In this document: positions 12,181 through 23,463 of the stretch, piece after piece
Position numbering within the stretch: the first letter of the stretch is position 1
Layout: every line of letters starts with the position of its first letter
From: Plantago elongata
Lineage: Eukaryota; Streptophyta; Magnoliopsida; Lamiales; Plantaginaceae
DNA length: 64,000 nucleotides
NCBI GenBank assembly: GCA_036897095.1
Contig: JAYMSP010000013.1
Location: forward strand, 1-64,000
Direction: 5' to 3'
The notes under the pieces: model-generated
What the model saw: only the letters and a program-made list of their open reading frames with translations
Databases searched by the model: none
Told to the model about the DNA's origin: nothing
Position numbers and translations under genes: made by a program

Positions 12181-13179
12181 ACCCTACGCATCATTTGCTG
12201 TACAATCCCAAATATTAGGTTTTAAATTATTGAGTCGTTAGTGGCAGTTATAATTGTCTTCTTTCCCTCTCTTTTCTTTTTTCTCTGTTACAAACAGCAA
12301 AAGCTATTTCAATGTAAACAGTTGATGCGTTCGATTTTGAACAATTTAACAAGGTTCATCTTCTTCTTCTTCAATTCCGTAATCAAACATCTGTATAAGT
12401 TTCAATATGGAGCAAGTCGATTGTATCAAGTGTTCCCTAAATACGCGATAGCTGATACCTGATTTTCATACAAGTTCAAGTGCATGATTACAAATGACAA
12501 TGTAGGATCATTTCTGGAAAAATTAGAACGACTTGCATTCTTTTCTTCACGTGAAGCATGACTTATAGTTACCAATTCGCGAAACAGAACAGCAGTAGTA
12601 AATAGGAAATATGTGCAGAACAGGATGCATTCATGGTATGAGATTGCATTTGGAGTTTTCATCAATTATCAGATATTTTGGTAATCAGATTGATTTATTT
12701 TTAGTTATCAAAATGCAATTTTGATTCTAGAATTTGGTAACAAAATTATAGAGTTTGTGATTGAACTTGGAGTTTTCATCAATCATCAAAATTTTTGGTA
12801 ATCAGATTGATTTATTTTTACTTATAAAAATTCAATTTTGATTCAAGAATTTGGTAACGAAAATATTACAGTTGTCACAAAAAAATATTATTTGGTAACA
12901 ATTTCAAGAAAATGAACGCGCCAATTGTGTAATGAAGTAACAAAATCTTCAACAATACACCTTTCATTAAAACAGTTGCCTCTTTTTATTGGATGGATCC
13001 GTTCAAAATTGTAGAAATTCAAAAACAGAAAATAATTGATGACTCCGACTAGTCGTGTCCGTTTGCGTAAACGTTTCGCAGCCTATATAAACCTACCATG
13101 GCCATCTTCTCCACACATCCACACCTGAGTCTCACACTTCAGTCTTGTTCTTTTTCACTTCACACTTTGTATCCAAAAA
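12181..13179 (+). repeat. Duplicated RING-gene flank and promoter
   Basis: This region matches 14150-15138, which is the 3' flank of RING gene A plus the promoter of RING gene B (shared words include CGTTAGTGGCAGTTATA, ACAAGGTT-CATCTTCTT and GAATTTGGTAACGAAAATATTAC). It therefore looks like the 3' flank of a RING gene, yet no RING coding sequence lies to its left. Inside it a unit of about 117 bp is tandemly repeated twice (starting near 12650 and 12767: TGGAGTTTTCATCAAT ... AATTTGGTAAC); the copy at 14573 has only one unit. A TATA box, TATATAAA, is at 13084-13091. Confidence 0.65.
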
Positions 13180-14108
13180 ATGGCGACTAATAATGGAGGT
13201 ATTTCACTTTTCAGAGTTTACAATAACTATCAGTGGTAAAAACTGCAATGCATAGCTTATGTGTTATTGTGTCATTGGCAGGTGAGAATAATAATCGCAA
13301 GAGGAAGGGAAAGGAAGTCGCAGAGGATTCAATAATGCCTTCGCTACGAGGGAACTATCCTCAACCACGTAGTATCCTCGATCCGCAGCATCCATTCAAT
13401 GCTCCGCCAATCGGCCAGTCATCATCTCAAGTTCAACGTGTGCTACACACGGCTGCCCCTGTGAGATCATTTCTCACCCTGCCTGGAACAGGGCAAAATT
13501 TTCCCTTAAACCCCCCGGGAAGCTCTGGGAATTCGAAAGATTCAATTGAGCAAATCCTCGGATTTCATGTATGTTTACTGATTTTCTTTTTACAGTGCTT
13601 TCTCGGTCGAATTGTGAATATGACTTCTCTTGTACAGCTTGAACATCTGAAGAACGCTCTCTACAGCTCAGTGGACAAGCTTGCTGAGAATAAATCATTA
13701 CAGGCAAGGAATCTTAAGGACTTTTTCATCGAGTTGAAATCGCGTCAAATTTCAGAGATGGAGCCTAAGCTCAAAACTTACCTCGGAGAGATTGACCGGC
13801 TGCTGAAAAGGAACACTAGCTGGAAGCTTACGGTGGAAAGTCTCCAGAAGAGGCTGCAGGAACTGAACGTGGATGAAGCTGGAAACAGTGACTATGGGGC
13901 AGAAGAGGAGGCTGAATCATCTCATCAGGCAGTGGAACCTGTGAAGCTCGAGTGCAAGGTCTGTGCGGAGCACGTGTCTACGGTCATGATGTGGCCTTGT
14001 CGCCATGTTTGCGTCTGCACAACCTGTAATAAAGTGAGCAAGAAATGTCCAGTATGCAAGATGGAGAAGATGACCACCATTGAACTGTGCTATCCTACTC
14101 ATGAGTAG
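13180..14108 (+). CDS. RING-type E3 ubiquitin ligase, BOI/S-RNase-binding-protein like (RING A)
   Basis: Three exons: 13180-13198, 13282-13568, 13638-14108; 258 aa. The first exon holds only six codons and one base. Order: a short basic stretch (NNRKRKGKE) that could act in nuclear targeting, a Pro/Ser-rich region with the motif PPIGQSSSQVQRVL shared with the neighbour, a coiled coil from exon 3 (about residues 103-185), and a C-terminal RING of BOI type: CKVC, CRHVCVC, C, CPVC, with the Cys/His ligands in place. Such proteins transfer ubiquitin from an E2 to substrates; BOI relatives act on transcription factors and restrain cell death. Intron 2 (13569-13637) is 69 nt with no in-frame stop, so retention would insert 23 residues without a frameshift. 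Usual BOI proteins are longer (about 300 aa or more). It is a tandem duplicate of RING B. Confidence 0.85.
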
Positions 14109-15138
14109 AAGCTAGGAATTAACAGTTTGTACTCATGAGTAGCAATTGTACATTACGCAGAATCTGTTGTACAATTGAGCCGTTAGTGGCAGTTATACAG
14201 TATTCAAATTCCCTCTTGTTCTTTATCTGTAAATCAGTCAATTTTATTTGCCATTTTCGATCAAGTTTTACAAGGTTTCATCTTCTTGTTCATCTCCGTA
14301 TAAAAGTTCTGTACAATTGAAGTGTGGATCATTTGATTGTCTGTATTCGTTCTATAAACACATACTATCATATCTATTTCTCGTACGAATCCAGAAAAAT
14401 TATCAGCACTGTTGCCTACTTGCGAAAGCAGATACACAATCATTTCTGGAAAAATGAACACCTCACAGACTTGTGTTCTTTTCCGCATGTTTTCTTACTG
14501 TACGTGAAACAGAACAGCACAGTAAAATGGAAATGTGTGCGGAACAGGACACATTCATCGTACATGATTGGAATTTGGAGTTTTCATCGACTATCAGAAA
14601 CTTTTGTCATCAGATTTTTTGTTTTTTTTTTGTTTGCGTTCTTCTTCTTTTAGTTATAAAATTCAATTTAGATTCAAGAATTTGGTAACGAAAATATTAC
14701 AGTTGTCACAAAAAAATAGAATTTGATAAGAAAAATAGCATACAGTTGTCACAAAAATACATTGGTATTCAATGCTAAGAAAATTACTTTAAATTGAGAA
14801 TTTTCAAGATTTAAATACAATTTTAAGAAAATATGAAGGTGCCATATGTAATAAATTAATTACAAAATCTTGAAATTAATATACACAATTTCACTAAAAC
14901 CGTTGCCTCTTTTGATTGGATTAGTTCCAACAGTTGCAGAATATTCACAAACGGAAACAATTGGTGAAAATGTGTCTGTTGGAACTTGGAAGCTACTCCA
15001 ATGAGTCGTGTCTGTTCGCCCAAAGGATGCCACTGTTTCGCATCCTATATAAACCTATCCATGGCCATTGATCTTCTCCATAAAACCTTATCTTTACTAG
15101 CATTTCACTTTCCTGACGCTCACTGATTATTGTGAGAA
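14109..15138 (+). repeat. 3' flank of RING A plus promoter of RING B (duplicate of 12181-13179)
   Basis: Alignable to 12181-13179 over most of its length. A TATA box CCTATATAAA is near 15044-15053, about 90 bp before the ATG of RING B, matching the TATA at 13084 of RING A. No separate gene is seen. Confidence 0.65.
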
Positions 15139-16113
15139 ATGACGAGGAAAAATGGAGGTTTGTTAGTTTTTTAGATATAGGACATTCATTATGAGTGAGA
15201 AATTGTCAGAAACTTACATTGTATGTTACTATGTCCTTGGCAGGTACGAGGAAGAATCGCAAAAGGAAGGGGAAGGAATTAGCAGATGAGGATACAATGC
15301 CTTCTCTGCGAAATTCCCATCACCGTAACCTGCATAGTCAGCATAGCTTCCTCAATGCATATCATCCATTGCCATTAAATGGTCCACCAATTGGCCAATC
15401 ATCATCTCAAGTGCAGCGTGTTCTAAACATGGCTGCACCTTTGGGGCTTACTCTGTCTGGATTAGAGCAGATTCGCTACAGTCTCCCTGGAGATTCACGA
15501 AATCCAAATGATGCAATTGATCAGATCCTCAGAATTCATGTATGTACTCTGATCTTCTTTTTACAGTAATTCCTTATTTGGTCTTGACATTTAGTCTACT
15601 TCAGTTTGTAAAAATGTAACTTTTGTTGCGCAGAATGAGCATATGAAGAATGTTCTCCACAGCACAGTAGGCAAGCTAGCAGAGGAAATAATGGCACTAT
15701 CACAAACAACAAAAGGAAAGGAATTGTTTCTCATCAACAAGAAATTGTCCCAAATTGCAGAGACGGAGGCGAAACTTAAAACCTACACTGGACAGATTGA
15801 CCGGCTATCGATCAGGTTCACCGGCTGGGAAAAAACGATAGAAACCCTTGAGAAGAAGTTGCGGAAATTGACCCAGGCCCAAGCTGGCAGCAGTGATGTC
15901 TGGTGGGAAGAGGGAGCCCAATCATTTCGTCAGGCTGTGGAACCTGTGAGGCTCGAATGCACTGTCTGCGTGGAGCATGTGGCTACGGTCATGTTTTGGC
16001 CTTGTCGCCATGTTTGCATCTGCACAAGCTGTAACACAGCAGGCATGAAATGTACAATTTGCAAGATGGAGAGAATGACATATATTGAACTGTCCTATCC
16101 TACTTATGACTAG
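15139..16113 (+). CDS. RING-type E3 ubiquitin ligase, BOI/S-RNase-binding-protein like (RING B)
   Basis: Three exons: 15139-15157, 15244-15539, 15634-16113; 264 aa. Same architecture and splice sites as RING A: a 19-nt first exon, a basic KNRKRKGKE stretch, GPPIGQSSSQVQRVL, a coiled coil (MKNVLHSTVGKLAEE...), and a C-terminal RING with CTVC, CRHVCIC, C and CTIC. Intron 2 here contains an in-frame stop, unlike that of RING A, so retention would truncate the protein before the RING. Predicted role: E3 ubiquitin ligase; the substrate is unknown. The pair has clearly diverged in the N-terminal half while the RING and the flanking non-coding DNA stayed similar. Confidence 0.85.
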
Positions 16114-16645
16114 AACTAGAAAGTAATTGTTTGTAGTTTCTCAGTTTTCAGAGAGTTTGCTGTTGTAACTTCTTGTTTGTTATATATGACTTATTATATT
16201 CTTCGTTCGCAATATAATTTATTTTTGTACGTCAAATTTTACTCTCCGGATACCATAATAAAGTACAACATACTAAACGACGGAATGCTCAAAATTTACC
16301 GGGCGACACCGTAGCTAGCGTTTCTCCCAGAAAGAGGCTGAGGAGTTGAACTAAGGTATAAATATGCAATTAAACAAAATCCAGGGGCTTTAAAGTTTTT
16401 TTCCAAATAAAAAATTAATCGACATTTTTGATATAATCTTTTCTCTATCTTCTTCCCAAATCCACTGTTGACCAGCAGAGTGAGGTGATCCACTGAAACT
16501 TCGATTAAGGTGATTAACTCATCTGGTTCAGTAAATTCAATTCTTGTTTACACCCCATTAATGGGTTTCTGTCAAATTCAATTCTTGTTTGATTGAAAAC
16601 TAGATAAGGGAAACAAGAAGAGTTTAGGAAAAGAGAATCTTGGCT
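16114..16645. other. Intergenic: 3' flank of RING B and 5' region of AARE
   Basis: No further gene seen. No TATA box is obvious before the AARE start, as is common for housekeeping genes. Confidence 0.4.
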
Positions 16646-19600
16646 ATGAGGGTACTGATAAGGCCTCAATTCATTTCATCTCCCAAGTTCAATTCTTTAC
16701 CTTTGCTCTCCTGTTTTAGAACACCGTTCTCTTCTTCTTTACCGTTGTTGCATTTATCATCCAGGTTACTCTTTGCCCCTTTGTGTGATTTTTATGTAGT
16801 TTATCTGTGTTCCTGTTATGTTTCTGAAATGTTTGCTTCTATTTTTGCCACTGATAGTGATTTTGAGTTCTGGAATGTGGAAAAAACCTATCTTTCTGTT
16901 GCTGATACTGATTAAAGATTTGTTATAATGATATGCGTATGAAAAATCTTATCTTGGTGATACTGATTAATCATTTGTTATTACGTGAATGATTATGCGT
17001 ATGGAAAATCTTATCTTGGTGATACTGATTAATCATTTGTTATAAAATGATTATGCGTATGAAAAAGATTATATTGGTGATACTGTTTAGAGATTTGGTA
17101 GTGAACTCTATTTGCTAGTTTAGGATGTACTCAATCAGTGATATGGTACAGTTTTCTGTTTTGTGATTAGCGATCGGACTTGTATATCTATCATATTCAA
17201 GTGATTTTATTACACTTTGATGGGACTTAATCCTCTTGTATAATTTCATGAACTTTGTTTAAGTTTTAGTATTAAAGTTATGGTAAAATGCTAACAAATC
17301 TATTTTGGTGCTTCCATCAGACTCGGAAGTTTATCGGTTTTATCAATCATGGATAATATTGGAGCCATCCCTGAAAAGGAAAAGTTAGTAGGTTCGGTTG
17401 CAGATGGTGCTCAAGAAGAATGTGCTTCTCTGTCCAAGTTGCTCCAAGAATTTACAGATATCCCCAGCATTGACAAAGCATGGACTTTTAAATCCGATAA
17501 GGGTAACTAATGCTCTCATATTTGATTGATGTATCTGTTTTCAACTTTTTTGTCACAACAACACGTTTGACTCCCGGTTGTTGATTTTGTAATTTGCTGC
17601 AGAAGATGGTTCACATGCTATGTTTCTGATTGGTCAACCTAATCTTTTGGGTAACAAGAGGAAGAAATCCTTATTGTCCAGTCATATTTCACGAGTGAGT
17701 GATAATTCTGTTAGATTCCACTGGGCCCCGTTCCCCACCGAGGTCAGCGGTGTGTCTGCTATAATCCCCTCTCCATCAGGTTCAAAGCTGCTTGTTGTTC
17801 AAAACTCTGAAGGTGACTCTCCAACTCGTTTCGAGATATGGGGTCAATCTGGAGTGACAGAGGAGTTTGTTGTTCCCCGGTCTATCCATGGATCAGTGTA
17901 TTCAGACGGATGGTAATCATGTATAACTTGTATGTTAAACTGTTGATCGGTGTTACATGTGGGCATTCACTCAGTTGGTTGTTGGTAATTGTTCACTTGT
18001 GAGTTTTGTCTGTGTGGTTTATCTGTTCTTACACTTCAATGTTTTATTGTGGCAGGTTCGAGGGAATATCATGGAATTCAGATGAAACCTTCATAGCTTA
18101 TGTTGCTGAGGAGCCCGAAACCCCGAAACCCACATTTACTTTCTCAGGGTACCAGAAAGATGGTTCTGCAGATAAGGATGGCAACAGCTGGAAGGGTTTG
18201 GGTGACTGGGAAGAAGACTGGGGAGAAACTTATGCTGGGAAAAGGCAGCCTGCTCTTTTTGTTATTGATGCCAGCAGGTATAAGTAGTTTTCTCTCTGCC
18301 ACTTGCCTGTATAATAATGTAAAAGGATCATTTTTATATAATCAATAATCTGATTTTGAGCAAATATTATGCAGTGGACAGGTATCTGCTGTTAAAGGAG
18401 TAGGTAGGTCACTGAGCGTCGGGCAAGTTACATGGTCTCCTCCCATTGAAGGCCAGGAATATCTGGTGTTTGTTGGGTGGCCTTCAGATGTTCGGAAGTT
18501 GGGTATTAAGTATTGCTACAATAGACCTTGTGCCTTATATGCAATCAAAGCTCCCCTATCCAAGTCAGAAGTTAGTCTTACTGGGTAAGATTATTATATT
18601 CGTTAAACTCTCCACTGTTTCACTTGACATGGTTGTTTTACACTTTGATTTGATTATGTCTATCTTGCATGCTTTTTATACATTTAATTTCTGTGATACA
18701 GAACTAATGCAGCTGATGAATCGGTTGTAATTAAGCTGACTCAAAGCATAAGTAGTGCATTCTTTCCAAGGTTCAGGTACATATTGGAATCAGTCATCTA
18801 GGCGTTCAATACAGCCATATTTCAGAAACTTTTTCTTTTTACTAACTACAAACCCTTTGTTTCTCTTCAGCTTAGATGGGCGACTCCTTGTGTTTTTGTC
18901 TGCTAAAAGTTCTGTTGATTCTGGTGCTCATTCGGCAACAGAGTCACTTCATAAGATTGTTTGGCCTGTTGATGGAAAGTTGGGCCCATCCTTGGAAATT
19001 GTTGATGTGGTAAGCTATCTTTTCATTGGCCCACAAGTTATAACATACTATTATTGTACATTTTTCTTCACTCGTTCTGTTCCAAAAGAGAAATATCGAC
19101 AAGACAAGAAGTGCCTGTTTCATGTATTTTTCTCTCTTTTGATGTCTTATGGAGTATTATATTTATCTTAGGTTCCTGTTGTGATGTGTCCTGAGGATGA
19201 CTGCTTTCCTGGTCTTTATGGCTCTAATGCACTGACTAAACCTTGGCTTTCTGATGGAAATACGATGATTCTTTCTTCTTATTGGGGTAGTACTCAATCG
19301 ATAATTTCAGTAGATGTTATAAGGTATCTCATTACTGCTTATTGATTCTTCTATTTCATAAATCTCTAGTCTCTGTGAAGTATAACAGATGATTCTTCTG
19401 TGGTTCACAGTGGAAAAGTAACCCGAATCAGTCCTAATTCAGACTCTTCTTGGGGTATCCTTGCATTGGATGGTGACAATATAATTGCAGGTATGTGTGA
19501 ATAATTGTACTTGGAGGATATGTGGATCAATTTTCAGTTCAAACCAGCATTGTAATATCTTATTAAATTATTTTGTTATTGTTAAAGTATGCAGCAGTCC

Positions 19601-21902
19601 TGTTGATATTCCTCAACTGAAGTATGGAAGTTTCGTAAATAAGACTAGGGCAGAAGGAAATTGGAGTTGGCAGGATGTCATAAGTCCCACAACCAAGTGC
19701 TCTGAAAAGGTAGCTTAAAATGTTTCCTTGTTGGGCGACTAGTAGTATGTGTATTAGAACAAAGTATATTTGGTTCTGTGGTTCTTTAGTTTCTGAATGC
19801 CTCTGTTCTTGTCATGCACCCTAATCGCGTCATTCTGATGTGATTTTACTCAGGTTAGCTCTTTGTTGGGATCACTGCAATTTAATATCATGAAAATTCC
19901 AGTCTCAGTGGAGTCTGAGAACCTCACGAAAGGTGCTTTTGGTTCTTATTGAAACAGTACCACATTATACTATTTATGCATTCCCCTAAACTTTTCCATC
20001 GGCTGCTTGGGCTTTTTGGAAGGTGCTAGCAAGCCATTTGAAGCAATATATGTTTCGTCAAAGTTGAAGAAACCTGAGCCTGATCCATTAATTGTGATAC
20101 TTCATGGGGGTCCTCATTCTGTCTCCTTGTCAAGCTTTTCAAAGTCCTCAGCTTTCCTATGCTCACTTGGTTACAGCTTACTAATCGTAAATTACAGGTT
20201 AGCTTATGGGCAATTCTTCTTCAATTTATTTTTCATGTCATTGTAAGTCCGTTTTTGGAATAATGATGATTAAGGTCATATGCCTTCTGTAACATTCATT
20301 GGAAAAGCAGGATAATTTTTGTAATTTCAAATCAATTTTTTGTTTGTTTTTTGTTTTCAGTTATGTTTGAAAAAAATCTTAGTAAATTTAACCTCATAGG
20401 TCTGGAGATATATACTAATTTCAATTTATACTCTGTGTATCTCAGAGGTTCGCTTGGATTTGGTGAGGAGGCTTTGCAGTCTCTCCCAGGGAAAGTCGGG
20501 TCTCAGGTATTACCTAACCACACAAGTTAAAGGTTTGTATATGGTCTGTGACTTACTCAGATGTGTGAGCTGTGAAAATCGTTGGTGCTTATGCAGGATG
20601 TGAATGATGTTCTCACTGCTTTAGACCATGCCATCAGTAAAAAACTTGCAGATCCATCTAAAGTAGCCGTGCTTGGTGGTTCACACGGTGGATTTTTGAC
20701 CACACACTTGATTGGCCAGGTTGGTTAAGTTTCTATGCAGAGACACATGTATGGACTTTCTAAGGGAAAACTGTCATGTTTGGAGAAATAACACAAACAC
20801 CATGTTAGCAACGAATCTTTAATGCTAACTCCTAAGGCGAGAAATATCTGGAACTATACTGTTGATTTCAATGGTTTTCACAATATTCTTCTTTGGAAAG
20901 TTTTATCATCAATCATGCTGCATGCAAAATAGGGTGTTTTGATTTACCATAGTGTTATAAAAACTCATAGCATTTTGGACTAGCTGTTACAGGGGCAATG
21001 AGATTGTTTACAAGCATCTTGATTCTGCTAGCTTCTGAAAATTTGACCTGTCTTTTTCAGGCACCAGATACATTTGTGGCAGCAGCGGCTAGGAACCCTG
21101 TATGCAACCTTGCCCTGATGGTTGGAACAACTGATATTCCTGATTGGTGTTTCGTCGAGACATATGGAACTGAGGGTTATTCTAGCTTTACTGAAGCACC
21201 ATCAATAGAACAGCTTGCCGTTTTTCATAGCAAGTCCCCAATTTGTCACATCTCTAAGGTTTGCTTCAGGACTTTAATCCAGATGTTTGTTAGGAGAATT
21301 AATTTTTACTAAGACTTTCTTCCATCTCGTGAGTCCGAACCTCCATGTACTGTTACAGGTCAAAACTCCAACACTCTTCCTTCTAGGTGCCCAGGATCTT
21401 CGTGTACCAGTTTCGAATGGAATACAAGTAAGACTTCGCATCATCATAACCATGGGGAGGTTTGGTAGCCCCTATTGTCTGACTTCGTGCTGACTTCAAA
21501 CCTCACTCTTTCTTTGTTTGGTTCAAACTTCAAAGAGTGAGTAGTATTAGGATGAGGTTTGAAGCAATATATAATTTTACCTAAACAGAAGAACTATCAT
21601 TGATTGTGCTAAGAATAGCTATAGGAACAGAGTTTTTCATCATATCATTGTGTAACTGTAATTGTTTCCATACTTCTCCAATGCAGTATGCGCGGGCATT
21701 GAAGGAAAAAGGAGTCGAGACTAAGGTGATCGTGTTTCCGAAAGACGTACATAGCATCGACAAGTAAGCTCGTTTGCATAGTGTTCTGATAGATTCCGTT
21801 GCAATAGGAATCTGATCCACATGTTTCTGTCTTTGCAGGCCACAGTCTGACTTCGAGAGCTTCCTCAACATTGGATTATGGTTCAAGAAGTACTGCAAAT
21901 AG
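16646..21902 (+). CDS. AARE: Acylamino-acid-releasing enzyme (acylaminoacyl peptidase, S9 family)
   Basis: Eighteen exons: 16646-16764, 17321-17502, 17603-17912, 18056-18277, 18375-18584, 18702-18776, 18871-19009, 19172-19323, 19411-19490, 19588-19709, 19854-19932, 20023-20197, 20446-20506, 20597-20719, 21061-21258, 21359-21427, 21687-21763, 21839-21902. All phases join to one 818-aa frame. The enzyme removes N-acylated amino acids from peptides and degrades oxidised proteins. An N-terminal beta-propeller is followed by an alpha/beta-hydrolase domain: HGGPHS (oxyanion), Ser in GGSHGGF, Asp in GAQDLRVP, His in KDVHSID. The first exon adds about 49 Ser/Leu/Arg-rich residues before a second Met (17349), from which the protein would be 769 aa, near the 764 aa I recall for Arabidopsis. 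The extension looks like a chloroplast or mitochondrial transit peptide. It converges with the DUF247 gene 85 bp away. Confidence 0.93.
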
Positions 21903-21986
21903 GATGAAACTCTCTATTTTCATGTACTTAGAGCACTGATATTCATGTCCTTAATAAGGGTACAAAATTACAGTTGATGAATCATA

Positions 21987-23463
21987 TCAACGTGCAGGAT
22001 GAATAGTGTACAATGTTTGCAGAAAGGTTAAACAAAGAAGAAAAGTTGCAGCAAACAGAGCAATAGCAGTCCATGGACTCTCAAAGTAATTATGAATCAG
22101 TTCAGCCATCCATGTTTTAGCCCTGCTGTTATAATGCTCTTCAAGTTTCTGTTTCACATCATAAAAGATCCCAGCATTTTCCATCCCATAAGTGCATAAA
22201 TCTTGGAACAACTTCACGATCTCTTCGTCACTTGAAAGATCGCATATCAATATCTTTTGTTCTCTCAGCTCCTTCACGTCGTCAGCACTGTGAATGAGCG
22301 ACTTCATCAGGTTTACGTATGATGACACAGCATAGTCAGTGATATTGTTTGGAGATATCTCATATGCTACTAGATTGCATAAGATCGCTTTAGTTGTTTT
22401 GGATATGTATCGAACAGGGAGGCTAAGCTCTCCAAAGAAGACGCTGTATGACCTGAACCGGACATCCTTGAGACATACTGTTTTACTAGGCCGGAAGTGT
22501 ATGCCCTTTGCTCTGAGATCTGTAACCGCGCGACAAGTGTACACTAGGGTTGCATAATTGAGTCCTCCCTTTGGCATTTGGTTACCTGAATGTTACAAGT
22601 CAGTTACATGATACAGATTCCTAAATAATCAAACATAACAGTGACAGTGACACGAACATACCTTTATCCTTGCGTTTCCCCCATATCCCAAGCAATTGAT
22701 GCAACTTGGAATACGAGACATGTGGTTTGGTCGGTACACTCCATTTGTCAGGAACAAGCGTTCTTCTGACAGCATCGAGCACATGTAGAGGTGGTTCTTC
22801 ACTTGCCTTTATCATCTCACTGTTCGTCAGGCATCCGGGGAAAGCAGAAAAACGGAAGAACTTATCCATCAGGTCCTCCCCTTTCTTGCTTCCATATCGC
22901 AAACTTATCAGCAGGCTAATCACACGAAATGGGACCTGATTCTCCAGCAAGTACACGTCGCGGTTCGTGAATGCTAGCCCTACCATTCCAATAAGATACA
23001 ACACATTCAACAGCTTCTCAGAATCAGAAAGCACCTCCATATGGTTTACCAAGAAGCATCCATCCATCAGCATCATTTCTGCCAATGCCTCGTCGTCATA
23101 CTCCTCCTTCGAAACTTCAACATAACAATCGCGTATCTCATCAATCTCCTCGAAAATCTTGTCGTAGAAGAAGCTCCTGTCCTTCCCACTGCCAGAGATG
23201 AAAATATCCAACGACTGCTGCTTGAAATGCTTGTCTACATAGAGGTGCGGTTTGCCATGGTTGTAAGGCCCGAACGAGACCACTCTCGGGTCATAATCGT
23301 TCCTGTTCTGCACCTGAGCTTCGCGTAAAACACATGGAATTCGCTCGATTCTGCGTATATGGCGCCGACTTCCTTTGGCAGTGAAAAAATCTTCTGGGAT
23401 TTCAAGATTTATGTTGAGCATTTTGAGTCTTTCAAGCAGATAGGGGTGGTGCTCATGAGACAT
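21987..23463 (-). CDS. DUF247 (UPF0481) membrane-anchored protein
   Basis: Two exons on the minus strand: 23463-22662 and 22585-21987; 466 aa. Family marks: the N-terminal IPCVLRE-like motif, the conserved RVVSFGPYNHGKPHL block, MMLMDGCFL, DVYLLENQVPF, and near the C-terminus a single membrane helix (about residues 440-460, TAIALFAATFLLCLTFL) after a W-x-A linker. The intron falls just before the NQMPKGGLNYATL segment. DUF247 proteins are plant-specific, generally of unknown biochemical function, with the C-terminus in the plasma membrane; two members are the self-incompatibility S and Z candidates of grasses. This one looks complete and intact. It is tail-to-tail with AARE. Nothing in the sequence shows what it does here. 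Confidence 0.9.
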
